NCBI RefSeq assembly: GCF_965363235.1
Contig: NC_134839.1
Span: forward strand, 74,239,410-74,303,409
DNA: 64,000 nt
Direction of reading: 5' to 3'
Source: Mytilus galloprovincialis
Lineage: Eukaryota; Mollusca; Bivalvia; Mytilida; Mytilidae
Shown: positions 10,684 to 21,109 of the stretch, one piece after another
Numbering within the stretch: position 1 is the stretch's first letter
Layout: each line of letters starts with the position of its first letter
Program-made: the position numbers and the translations under genes
The notes under the pieces: generated by a model
Database searches by the model: none
The model's input: only the letters and a program-made list of their open reading frames with translations
What the model was told of the DNA's origin: nothing

Positions 10684-13270
10684 TTTAAAAATGAATCAAA
10701 GCACGAAGACTGTCTTGCAATTATGGACTGCTATGAGGATCAGCTATCAAAGATTCATAGGGGTGCCTTTGGTAAGATAGGCTAACTGACCCAAGATATA
10801 TTGAATAACCTGTTCCAAAATTGCAAATATTCCATATAATATAAAAAAAAAAAGATGTTGTGTGATTGCAAATGAGACAACTAACTCTTCACAAGAGACC
10901 AAATGACACAGACATTAACAATTATAGGTCACAGTATGGCCTTCAACAAAGAGCAAAGCCAAAACCACATAGTCAGCTATAAAAGAACAAATTCAAACAA
11001 TTCAAATGAGAAAACTAACAGCCTTATCAATTTACAAAAAATGAATGAAAAACAAATATGTAACACAGCAACAAACGACAACCACTGAATTACAGGCTCC
11101 TGACTTAGGACAGGCACCTTCATAAAGTGGCAGGGTTAAACATGTTAGCAAGATCCCAAACCTCCCCTAACCTGGGATAGTGGTGTAACCGTACAAATTG
11201 TGATGTTTGTTTGATATACTGTAGGTATACTATAGGTATAAAAGAACTGACATGTACACTTTATTTTTAAGTATCATGTATAAATGATTTATGATTTGCA
11301 AATGCAACTGAAATTAGATGAGTTCTCATAATGATTTATTTTTTTAAAGGAAATATTGATTTGCTTAGAAAATACAAAGTGCCACTTGGAGGGGACCAAC
11401 TGACAAGAGTTAGATTGCAAGAAGCCAGAAATCTTAGGACATTGTCCATTACACCTGAGAAGAGATTTGATGACCTACACCCAATTGTCTGTGAAATGTG
11501 GCACAGTAAGCAAGATTTTTTAGAGGTAATTTGAGTTGATTAGTTATTAAAAAGGGGGGTAGGCACATATTGTTTATGGGACCATAAGCTGTTTAAATAC
11601 CTTAATATAATTACCATCTTGGCAGGGTTAAACAAGTTTTACATTTGTTTATACATTAAAATTTTGTAACTTTGATAAATCAACACAGGATTCACAAATA
11701 CAGTTCTCAGCACAAAATGAACAACATTGACAATCAATAATGCTTTTGTCTTTTTCAAAGCCAAACACAGACAGCAGCTGATTCCTTATACATGAAGAAT
11801 CATTTTTACAATAATTTATGATGTCATCCTTTATTCCTGGCAAATTCTTTCCTAAATCACGATTGGAATAGTATAATGTTGCAACTGACGGTTGTCCACA
11901 ACGACCAGCACGTCCTATCTCCTGTAAATATTGTGATGTATTTCTGGGAGGGCATGCATGTATAATACTAGTAACATTTTTTGGATCAAACCCCATTCCT
12001 GAAATTGATGTTGTTAATACCAGCCGAATAGTTGGGTTCTCCTTTTTTAGCTCTGCTATTGTAGCATCTATTACATATTGATCTTGCCCTGAACATATAG
12101 CACTGTAAATTGAATCATTGATTGTTGAAGTACCAAATAAGCTCAGCAAATATACCATGGCTTCGCTCATATAGTATACTGGCAAAAATAATAAGGTTAC
12201 TGGGAAGTCTGCCTTCTTGTCATACAAATCATCACATAACTTATGAACTATTTGTTCATATTCATTCATTACATCTGTTCCTGGTTCTTTCTTTATTTTC
12301 TTTAAGAAAATGTTAGGTCTGTCCGGTGTCTTTTCAATAGTGTGAAAATCTTCAAGTCCTAACTGTTTTGGAATAGTTTCCTTCTGCGAAACTGTTAATG
12401 TGCCACTCAATCCTATCACTGGCACGTTGGGAAAAAAGGATTTCAAACCTCTAAGTTTTTTGAATGCAGTTCTGAATTCTTCTCCCCTGAAAAAAGGATC
12501 ATATACATGTTTATATTTTTTGCAGAGTTCTGGTTCTTGTTGAATATAAAAATATTACAAATTACTCATTAAGGTTGCCTTTTGTTTCAATGCAAGGATC
12601 TTTTAACTTGAAGGGAACTATGCATTGCTATGAAATAATATACATGCTGGTCTGTGTCCACACTTGTTATATGATGCTATCATTTTATATTGTTTTTGTG
12701 TTATAATTATAGATTCTTTGTCTATTGCAGAAATGTTATAAGACTCTTTACAAAGCAGACAATACACCAGGCACTCTGAATTTCTTCAAAACGATACTAC
12801 ACAGAACTAATGTTAATGGAAAAGTGAAAGGACGTTTCCAGCCACATTATGACCTGCTGATGGCCGTAGGAGAAGGTCTAATCAAAGAACAAATTTTTGA
12901 ATTTTTCCAAATGGAAAACGAATACAGCAAACCAACACACCCACTGCTTACAGAATTAGAAGATGACAATTTTTCAGAAGATCAAAAAAGGGATATGTTT
13001 TATAATGTTATCGCTGATTTCATGAAAATGTATGGTTATGGGATGGTTGACACACCTGATAAGTTTATAGTAAATGCTCAGTATGTCCAGAAATTGCGGG
13101 CAGTTATTGTAGATGGGAAGTTAGCAATAGAACAGTTCTTGGAACCAATATTGGTTGAACCAGATGAGCTTTATAACTATTCATTACAATTATGTCACTG
13201 GTATTTACAGTTGGCCGAATTATCTGATACAGCAAAAGAGGGTGACATGAATCGACTTGTTCTAAACTGC
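10684..13270 (+). CDS. DUF6589-type transposase-like protein, copy 1 (three exons seen, incomplete)
   Basis: I see three exons with matching phases: 10684-10771 (CAG before, GTAAG after), 11350-11525 (AAAG before, GTAAT after) and 12731 to about 13270 (TTGCAG before). Joined in frame they give NESKHEDCL..., then VPLGGDQLTRVRLQEA, then PEKRFDDLHPI...MWHSKQDFLE, then LHRTNVNGKVKGRF and a helical tail with ELSDTAKEGDMNRLVLN. The HED, GGDQLT and TNVNGKVK blocks are those I know from animal DUF6589 proteins, thought to be RNase H-fold transposases; the Asp in GGDQLT is a likely catalytic residue. Family members extend well upstream of HED and beyond RLVLN. Here only 333 bp separate exon 1 from the TIR, and the 3' end runs into the 24-bp array (frame open to 13612). 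So it is probably defective or has undetected exons. Confidence 0.65.
10850..11115 (+). repeat. Mussel dispersed repeat, family B, in a transposase intron
   Basis: Blocks such as GAGACAACTAACTCTTCAC, CCAAATGACACAGACATTAA and ACAAACGACAACCACTGAAT mark a repeat common in Mytilus. It lies in the intron between transposase exons 1 and 2 and is mirrored at 23,265-23,530. Related pieces lie at 53,990-54,200 and 57,290-57,520. The 61-codon frame here is incidental. Confidence 0.65.
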
Positions 13271-16200
13271 ATCATCATTGCCTGCTGGACTAATTTCTCC
13301 ATTGTCTACCTGGAGATCAACTTGTTCATCCAAACCATCCTTGCCTACTTGCCTAGTTTCATCATTGCCTGTTGGAGTAGTTTCATCATTGCCTGCTTGA
13401 CTAGTTTCATCATTGTCTGCTTGACTAGTTTCATCATTGCCTGCTGGAGTAGTTTCATCATTGCCTGCTTGACTAGTTTCATCATTGTCTGCTTGACTAA
13501 TTTCATCATTGCCTGCTTGACTAGTTTCATCATTACCTGCTTGACTAGTTTCATCATTGTCTGCTTGACTAGTTTCATCATTGCCTGCTGGAGTAGTTTC
13601 ATCATTGCCTGATTGACTAGTTTCATCATTGTCTGCTTGACTAATTTCATCATTGCCTGCTTGACTAGTTTCATCATTACCTGCTTGACTAGTTTCATCA
13701 TTGCCTGCTGGAGTAGTTTCATCATTGCCTGCTCGACTAGTTTCATCATTGCCTGCTCGACTAGTTTCATCTTTGCCTGCTTGACTAGTTTCATCATTGT
13801 CTGCTTGACTAGTTTCATCATTGACTGCTGGAGTAGTTTCATCATTGCCTGCTTGACTAGTTTCATCATTGTCTGCTTGACTAGTTTCATCATTGCCTGC
13901 TTGACTAGTTTCATCATTACCTGCTTGACTAGTTTCATCATTGTCTGCTTGACTAGTTTCATCATTGTCTGCTTGACTAGTTTCATCATTGCCTGCTTGA
14001 CTAGTTTCATCATTATCTGCTTGACTAGTTTCATCATTGTCTGCTTGACTAGTTTCATCATTGCCTGCTGGAGTAGTTTCATCATCATTGCCTGCTCGAC
14101 TAGTTTCATCATTGCCTGCTCGACTAGTTTCATCTTTGCCTGCTTGACTAGTTTCATCATTGCCTGCTTGACTAGTTTCATCATTGCCTGCTTGACTAGT
14201 TTCATCATTGTCTGCTTGACTAGTTTCATCATTGCCTGCTTGACTAGTTTCATCATTGCCTACTTGACTAGTTTCATCATTGCCTGCTCGACTAGTTTCA
14301 TCTTTGCCTGCTTGACTAGTTTCATCATTGCCTGCTTGACTAGTTTCATCATTGCCTGATTGACTAGTTTCATCATTGTCTGCTTGACTAGTTTCATCAT
14401 TGTCTGCTTGACTTGTTTCATCATTGCCTACTTGACTCATCAGTATAAACTTTAAAAAAGTAATGATGTACATAGTATGTTGGGTGATTTTTTACTTGTA
14501 AAGAGTGGTACTAATATCTTTAAACGTGTTAAATGCTTTTATGAAATGTGTGTTGATTTTGTACAGTACTGTGTAAATAAACACCATCTTAGTAAGACAT
14601 TATTATCTTTGTTAAAGAGTGTGATGTTTACAACACAATATGTTCTTGTTGATTACTCATACATGTCAATTCAGTATGCTTTAAATTTGGACAATATTGA
14701 ACGTAATCATGTTGTTGAAATGATCAATCTGGAGTATAAAAGTATAAATAGTATTTTGTTCCAATTTTTTTTTATAAAACATGATCATGAGCTTTCTATG
14801 TCTACTGAATTCTTCAGTAGTATGATGAATAAACCTCAGAACAAATATCAATTTCAAATCCAGTTAATTTAAAATAATTGGGCAATTTTTCAACAATATT
14901 TAGGGGCAAAAATATGTTAGTATTTGATTTCCAATGGATGATGTGAAATTTTGTTTTGGCACTGTTCATAAAACATCATAATAGGATTAAGCTAATCAGT
15001 ACTTGACTTTTCCACTAACACATGTTTCCATTGTATATCATTGATGCTTTATTGTATAAATGTATGCCATGCACATTATCATCAGATGTGAAAGCTATTA
15101 AAGCTGAGTATTAAAGTTTAACACTTTTAAACTAGATGTATTTGTTTACATTATTTGATTTTATCCGCTTTGAAAGAACCTAATTACATGAATTTCAAGT
15201 CAACATTAAAAACAAAATGTTATGGAATAAATTATAATCAATAGACAATGATGGACTGTACATAATAACAGAAAAAAAACATGCTACAATGTAATTCAAC
15301 CAGAGATAATCTTACAGTGTACATTGTACATCAATGGTTGCATTATTTTTGGACAACATAAACTACTGTCGACTGAACGAGAACCAAACAGATTTAAATT
15401 TAAGCTAATGGAATACTATGGGACTGTCATACAAGTGAGAGGTTTAGCTAGCTTTAAAACCAGGTTTAATCCACCATTTTCTACAATTATTAAATGCCTG
15501 TACCAAGTCTGGAATATGACAGTTACTCTCCATTCGTTTGATGTGTTTGAGCCCTCCCCTTGTTTTTGTCATTTGATTATGGGCTGTCCCTTTAGAATTT
15601 TCCTTGGAGTTCGGTATTTTTGTTATTTTACTTTTTGAAGGAACTTAAACCTGTAATTGTAAAGGATTACCATACTCTGCATTATGTCTTGGAATAAAAG
15701 TTATTTCATTGGTTCTCATACCTCATCTTCCTTAAATTTGCATATTTATTACATTTAGTAATACTGACTGAATAGTTAACAAAACCATTAACATACAGAA
15801 TAAGAAAGAAATTACATGTATAAATACACATCTAAAAATAAACATGTTAAAAACAGATACAAATGTATACATGTAGCAATAGATGAGCCGGCATGGTTGT
15901 TTCCCATACAATTTTATTATATATATAATAAGAGGCAAAATATTGCATGTTGTTAAAACTTAAAGAATTACTGCAATACAATGGTTGTCCATGCTCCCTG
16001 GTCCCCCTACATACAATGAACATACAAAATGTACACTGAATGCAGTATTATCTGCTAAAAGCAGGGGTGTCATTGGATGCCATCCAACTCATTGTTGCCA
16101 GGATTAGAACACATTTGTATTTTAATTTTAGGTATTAAATAACATAATACAAACAATGAATTGTACATGTAGTTCTATCATTCCTATAACTATATCAACT

Positions 16201-17231
16201 GAAAATTTGACTAAGACTGTTTTGTAAAGAAGAAAAAGTGTATGATATCCATGCTCCCTGGTCCCCCTACATACAATGAACATACAAAATGTACACTGAA
16301 TGCAGTATTATCTGCCAAAAGCAGGGGTGTCATTGGATGCCATCCAATTCATTGTTGCCAGGATTAGGACACATTTGTATTTTAATTTAAGGTATTAAAT
16401 AACATAATACAAATAATGAATTGTACATGTTCTATCATTCCTATAACTATATCAACTGAAATGGCTTAAGACTGTGTTGACAAGAAGAAAAATTGTATGG
16501 TAATCACACTAAACATGAGTCATGAATGCAAATATTTTGAAGTTCCATAGGTGGATCCAAGCGCCCAGTCAGGCACCCCCTTTATATTTGAACAATTTGG
16601 CTTATTATATAGGGAATTACTGAAGCTACCCCATCTTAAGGAAGTCAGTTAGCCCCCACTTCTTGTATGCATATTTATAAGTATGTACGTGTATTGACCA
16701 GCCACTGTGACTGTGAATTTAATTTAGCTCTACTTACCACTTCTCTATAATATGACATTCATCAATAACAACATCAACTACTCTGGAGGTAAGCTGTTCA
16801 TCTGACAGCAGCTCGTGGCCAGTTTTTGTATTGAAGAGAGCCTCTGGGTGGCACAAAACAATTGAAAAGTCCCCCTTTTTTACACGATTCAAATCAACAT
16901 CACACTCTGCTACAAATTCATCTTCTGTAGTATCTTCCACCTTGGACATGATGTTCAGTCTACAAGCGGTTATTCCATGAACTTTCAACGCCTTAATTTG
17001 ATCCTTTTGAATAATATTCAGGGGTGAAATAGTTAAACAAATGGGCGTTTCCTTGTCTTTTCCAAGAACTTGTGGAAGAAGGTGGTAGACAAGACTCTTT
17101 CCATATCCGACAGGCAAGCTTACCATAAGATCTCCCTTCTTCTCTGATAAATAATCAAAAGCTTGCCTCTGACAGACCTTTAACACCATATTCTTGTCAT
17201 ATTCTCTTACAATTTCATCTAATGTGGCCAT
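11649..17231 (-). CDS. RecQ-like superfamily 2 DNA helicase, copy 1 (two exons)
   Basis: Exon 1 is 17231-16738 and exon 2 is 12486-11649. The donor (TG|GTAAGTAG) and acceptor (TTTTTTTCAG|G) restore a Trp and the motif DECHIIEKWGEEFR, which fits RecQ's DECHCxxxWGxxFR. The product is 443 residues. Visible motifs are Q21 (motif 0), Walker A PVGYGKS (40-46), motif Ia SPLNIIQKDQ, DECH 157-160, motif III GLSGT (about 190), motif V region about 323-345, and motif VI GRAGRCG (356-362). A Cys-rich zinc-binding end starts CIRNQLLSVFG and includes CQCC and CENC-like pairs. Winged-helix and HRDC domains are absent, so it is a minimal RecQ core. The likely job is ATP-driven DNA unwinding during transposition. 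The 4251-bp intron holds a transposase exon on the other strand and the minisatellite. Confidence 0.8.
13333..14440. repeat. 24-bp minisatellite, about 46 units, open on both strands
   Basis: The minus-strand unit is GGCAATGATGAAACTAGTCA+AGCA. It encodes GNDETSQA with variants (DNDETSQA, GNDETTPA, KDETSRA). That minus-strand frame runs 403 codons (14473-13262) and has an ATG just before the array at 14437-14439. The plus strand reads TSFIIACL-type hydrophobic repeats that extend the transposase frame to 13612. A 3-bp insertion occurs once, near 14083. The array begins right where the transposase homology ends, so it either disrupts or replaces the C-terminus. It could be a separate acidic-repeat gene inside the helicase intron, but no other evidence for expression is seen. 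Confidence 0.75.
14477..14872 (+). CDS. Unrecognised open frame, 131 codons, within the element
   Basis: A plus-strand frame begins MLGDFLLVKSG. I do not recognise it. It has several hydrophobic stretches and clustered Cys, Tyr and His residues, and is preserved unchanged in the inverted copy (20114-19719, minus). Preservation says little because the two copies are almost identical throughout. It follows the minisatellite on the transposase strand, so it may be the residue of a downstream exon or 3' UTR of that gene. Chance is equally possible. Confidence 0.25.
   Translation: MLGDFLLVKSGTNIFKRVKCFYEMCVDFVQYCVNKHHLSKTLLSLLKSVMFTTQYVLVDYSYMSIQYALNLDNIERNHVVEMINLEYKSINSILFQFFFIKHDHELSMSTEFFSSMMNKPQNKYQFQIQLI
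15400..15640 (-). repeat. Mussel dispersed repeat, family A, in copy 1
   Basis: The reverse strand matches the repeat at 3290-3710 (AATGGTGGATTAAACC, GCTAGCTAAACCTCTCACTT, GACAGTC). The mirrored copy is at 18,950-19,190. The 104-codon frame covering it (15324-15638) is therefore not a gene. Confidence 0.65.
15991..16505. repeat. Two tandem copies of a unit of about 260 bp
   Basis: ATGCTCCCTGGTCCCCCTAC starts both units, at 15991 and 16251. The units share nearly all of the following sequence, including GCAGGGGTGTCATTGGATGC. Both are non-coding and lie in the helicase intron. The same pair occurs inverted at about 18,085-18,602. Confidence 0.75.
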
Positions 17232-17448
17232 AATTTTGTCGGATGAATAGATAAACCGATTTACTCAGAATAGGAACACCTTTCTCAAAAAATATAGTAC
17301 ATCTATCTGAAGCCTTTTTTAAAAGCATTTTCGCATCAAATAATATAAATCGATATGACACAACTGAAAAAATATATAAGAACGCTATTTACTTCTATTA
17401 AATCAAAATCTAAAGTATCATTATATTTTACAAGATTCTTGTAAAATC

Positions 17449-17505
17449 GAGACATTAGCAGAGATTGAGAGAGAGCAAGGACCGACAACTCTGCATGGGA
17501 GATTG
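17449..17505 (-). repeat. Right terminal inverted repeat of copy 1 (centre of the palindrome)
   Basis: The reverse complement of 10351-10407, ending CTGCATGGGAGATTG. It is followed without spacer by sequence from the middle of the inverted second copy's helicase exon. Confidence 0.8.
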
Positions 17506-18084
17506 CACCACCTTCTTCCACAAGTTCTTGGAAAAGACAAGGAAACGCCCATTTGTTTAACTATTTCACCCCTGAATATTATTCAAAAGGATCAAATTAA
17601 GGCGTTGAAAGTTCATGGAATAACCGCTTGTAGACTGAACATCATGTCCAAGGTGAAAGATACTACAGAAGATGAATTTGTAGCAGAGTGTGATGTTGAT
17701 TTGAATCGTGTAAAAAAGGGGGACTTTTCAATTGTTTTGTGCCACCCAGAGGCTCTCTTCAATACAAAAACTGGCCACGAGCTGCTGTCAGATGAACAGT
17801 TTACCTCCAGAGTAGTTGCTGTTGTTATTGATGAATGTCATATTATAGAGAAGTTGTAAGTAGAGCTAAATTAAATTCAGTCACAGTGGCTGGTCAATAC
17901 ACGTACATACTTATAAATATGCATACAAGAAGTGGGGGCTAACTGACTTCCTTAAGATGGGGTAGCTTCAGTAATTCCCTATATAATAAGCCAAATTTTT
18001 CAAATATAAAGCGGGTGCCTGACTGGGCGCTCGGATCCACCTATGGAACTTCAAAATATTTGCATTCATGACTCATGTTTATTG

Positions 18085-18602
18085 TGATTACCATACAATT
18101 TTTCTTCTTGTCAACACAGTCTTAAGCCATTTCAGTTGATATAGTTATAGGAATGATAGAACATGTACAATTCATTATTTGTATTATGTTATTTAATACC
18201 TTAAATTAAAATACAAATGTGTCCTAATCCTGGCAACAATGAGTTGGATGGCATCCAATGACACCCCTGCTTTTGGCAGATAATACTGTATTCAGTGTAC
18301 ATTTTGTATGTTCATTGTATGTAGGGGGACCAGGGAGCATGGATATCATACACTTTTTCTTCTTTACAAAACAGTCTTAGCCAAATTTTCAGTTGATATA
18401 GTTATAGGAATGATAGAACTACATGTACAATTCATTGTTTGTATTATGTTATTTAATACCTAAAATTAAAATACAAATGTGTCCTAATCCTGGCAACAAT
18501 GAGTTGGATGGCATCCAATGACACCCCTGCTTTTAGCAGATAATACTGCATTCAGTGTACATTTTGTATGTTCATTGTATGTAGGGGGACCAGGGAGCAT
18601 GG
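18085..18602. repeat. Inverted counterpart of the tandem 260-bp pair
   Basis: Two tandem units ending GTAGGGGGACCAGGGAGCAT mirror the pair at 15991-16505. Confidence 0.7.
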
Positions 18603-18949
18603 ACAACCATTGTATTGCAGTAATTCTTTAAGTTTTAACAACATGCAATATTTTGCCTCTTATTATATATATAATAAAATTGTATGGGAAACAACCATGC
18701 CGGCTCATCTATTGCTACATGTATACATTTGTATCTGTTTTTAACATGTTTATTTTTAGATGTGTATTTATACATGTAATTTCTTTCTTATTCTGTATGT
18801 TAATGGTTTTGTTAACTATTCAGTCAGTATTACTAAATGTAATAAATATGCAAATTTAAGGAAGATGAGGTATGAGAACCAATGAAATAACTTTTATTCC
18901 AAGACATAATGCAGAGTATGGTAATCCTTTACAATTACAGGTTTAAGTT

Positions 18950-19190
18950 CCTTCAAAAAGTAAAATAACAAAAATACCGAACTCCAAGGAAAATTCTAAA
19001 GGGACAGCCCATAATCAAATGACAAAAACAAGGGGAGGGCTCAAACACATCAAACGAATGGAGAGTAACTGTCATATTCCAGACTTGGTACAGGCATTTA
19101 ATAATTGTAGAAAATGGTGGATTAAACCTGGTTTTAAAGCTAGCTAAACCTCTCACTTGTATGACAGTCCCATAGTATTCCATTAGCTTA
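18950..19190 (+). repeat. Mussel dispersed repeat, family A, in copy 2
   Basis: Same repeat as at 3290-3710, in the same orientation, and mirrored with 15400-15640. It includes CATCAAACGAATGGAGAGTA and GGTGGATTAAACC. Confidence 0.65.
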
Positions 19191-20151
19191 AATTTAAATC
19201 TGTTTGGTTCTCGTTCAGTCGACAGTAGTTTATGTTGTCCAAAAATAATGCAACCATTGATGTACAATGTACACTGTAAGATTATCTCTGGTTGAATTAC
19301 ATTGTAGCATGTTTTTTTTCTGTTATTATGTACAGTCCATCATTGTCTATTGATTATAATTTATTCCATAACATTTTGTTTTTAATGTTGACTTGAAATT
19401 CATGTAATTAGGTTCTTTCAAAGCGGATAAAATCAAATAATGTAAACAAATACATCTAGTTTAAAAGTGTTAAACTTTAATACTCAGCTTTAATAGCTTT
19501 CACATCTGATGATAATGTGCATGGCATACATTTATACAATAAAGCATCAATGATATACAATGGAAACATGTGTTAGTGGAAAAGTCAAGTACTGATTAGC
19601 TTAATCCTATTATGATGTTTTATGAACAGTGCCAAAACAAAATTTCACATCATCCATTGGAAATCAAATACTAACATATTTTTGCCCCTAAATATTGTTG
19701 AAAAATTGCCCAATTATTTTAAATTAACTGGATTTGAAATTGATATTTGTTCTGAGGTTTATTCATCATACTACTGAAGAATTCAGTAGACATAGAAAGC
19801 TCATGATCATGTTTTATAAAAAAAAATTGGAACAAAATACTATTTATACTTTTATACTCCAGATTGATCATTTCAACAACATGATTACGTTCAATATTGT
19901 CCAAATTTAAAGCATACTGAATTGACATGTATGAGTAATCAACAAGAACATATTGTGTTGTAAACATCACACTCTTTAACAAAGATAATAATGTCTTACT
20001 AAGATGGTGTTTATTTACACAGTACTGTACAAAATCAACACACATTTCATAAAAGCATTTAACACGTTTAAAGATATTAGTACCACTCTTTACAAGTAAA
20101 AAATCACCCAACATACTATGTACATCATTACTTTTTTAAAGTTTATACTGA

Positions 20152-21036
20152 TGAGTCAAGTAGGCAATGATGAAACAAGTCAAGCAGACAATGATGAAAC
20201 TAGTCAAGCAGACAATGATGAAACTAGTCAATCAGGCAATGATGAAACTAGTCAAGCAGGCAAAGATGAAACTAGTCGAGCAGGCAATGATGAAACTAGT
20301 CAAGCAGGCAATGATGAAACTAGTCAAGCAGGCAATGATGAAACTAGTCAAGCAGGCAATGATGAAACTAGTCAAGCAGACAATGATGAAACTAGTCAAA
20401 CAGGCAATGATGAAACTAGTCGAGCAGGCAATGATGAAACTAGTCAAGCAGGCAAAGGTGAAACTAGTCGAGCAGGCAATGATGAAACTAGTCGAGCAGG
20501 CAATGATGAAACTACTCCAGCAGGCAATGATGAAACTAGTCAAGCAGACAATGATGAAACTAGTCAAGCAGGTAATGATGAAACTAGTCAAGCAGGCAAT
20601 GATGAAACTAGTCAAGCAGGCAATGATGAAACTACTCCAGCAGGCAATGATGAAACTAGTCAAGCAGACAATGATGAAACTAGTCAAGCAGGCAAAGATG
20701 AAACTAGTCGAGCAGGCAATGATGAAACTAGTCGAGCAGGCAATGATGAAACTACTCCAGCAGGCAATGATGAAACTAGTCAAGCAGGTAATGATGAAAC
20801 TAGTCAAGCAGGTAATGATGAAACTAGTCAAGCAGGTAATGATGAAACTAGTCAAGCAGGCAATGATGAAATTAGTCAAGCAGACAATGATGAAACTAGT
20901 CAAGCAGGCAATGATGAAACTACTCCAGCAGGCAATGATGAAACTAGTCAAGCAGACAATGATGAAACTAGTCAAGCAGGCAATGATGAAACTACTCCAA
21001 CAGGCAATGATGAAACTAGTCAAGTAGGCAAGGATG
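20152..21036. repeat. 24-bp minisatellite, about 37 units, copy 2
   Basis: Same unit as at 13333-14440, inverted. It is 219 bp shorter, which equals nine units plus the 3-bp insertion of copy 1. Variant order differs, with KGETSRA and QTGNDETSRA types only here. The plus-strand GNDETSQA frame runs 330 codons (20118-21110). Confidence 0.75.
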
Positions 21037-21109
21037 GTTTGGATGAACAAGTTGATCTCCAGGTAGACAATGGAGAAATTAGTCCAGCAGGCAATGATGA
21101 TGCAGTTTA

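Larger units (their letters stand above)
10351..17505. mobile_element. DNA transposon copy 1: DUF6589-type transposase plus RecQ-like helicase
   Basis: This 7155-bp unit is bounded by 57-bp inverted repeats (10351-10407 and 17449-17505). It encodes a transposase-like protein on the plus strand and a RecQ-like helicase on the minus strand, with interleaved exons, plus a 24-bp minisatellite. The helicase looks intact. The transposase lacks an N-terminal region and is invaded by the minisatellite at its C-terminus. No target-site duplication is visible, because the right end abuts a truncated inverted copy. I recall a helicase-bearing Academ lineage (AcademH) as the closest described type, but this is from memory. 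Zisupton/KDZ-like elements are an alternative. Confidence 0.7.

Noticed and set aside
13333-14440. CRISPR-like array
   Set aside because: The 24-bp units are contiguous with no unique spacers, and the host is eukaryotic; it is a minisatellite.
15324-15638. 104-residue gene inside the transposon (and its mirror at 18,953-19,267)
   Set aside because: It overlaps dispersed repeat family A read on the opposite strand.
16734-17231. Bacterial RecQ contamination
   Set aside because: The helicase is split by an intron with canonical splice sites, lies between transposon termini and is embedded in mussel repeats.
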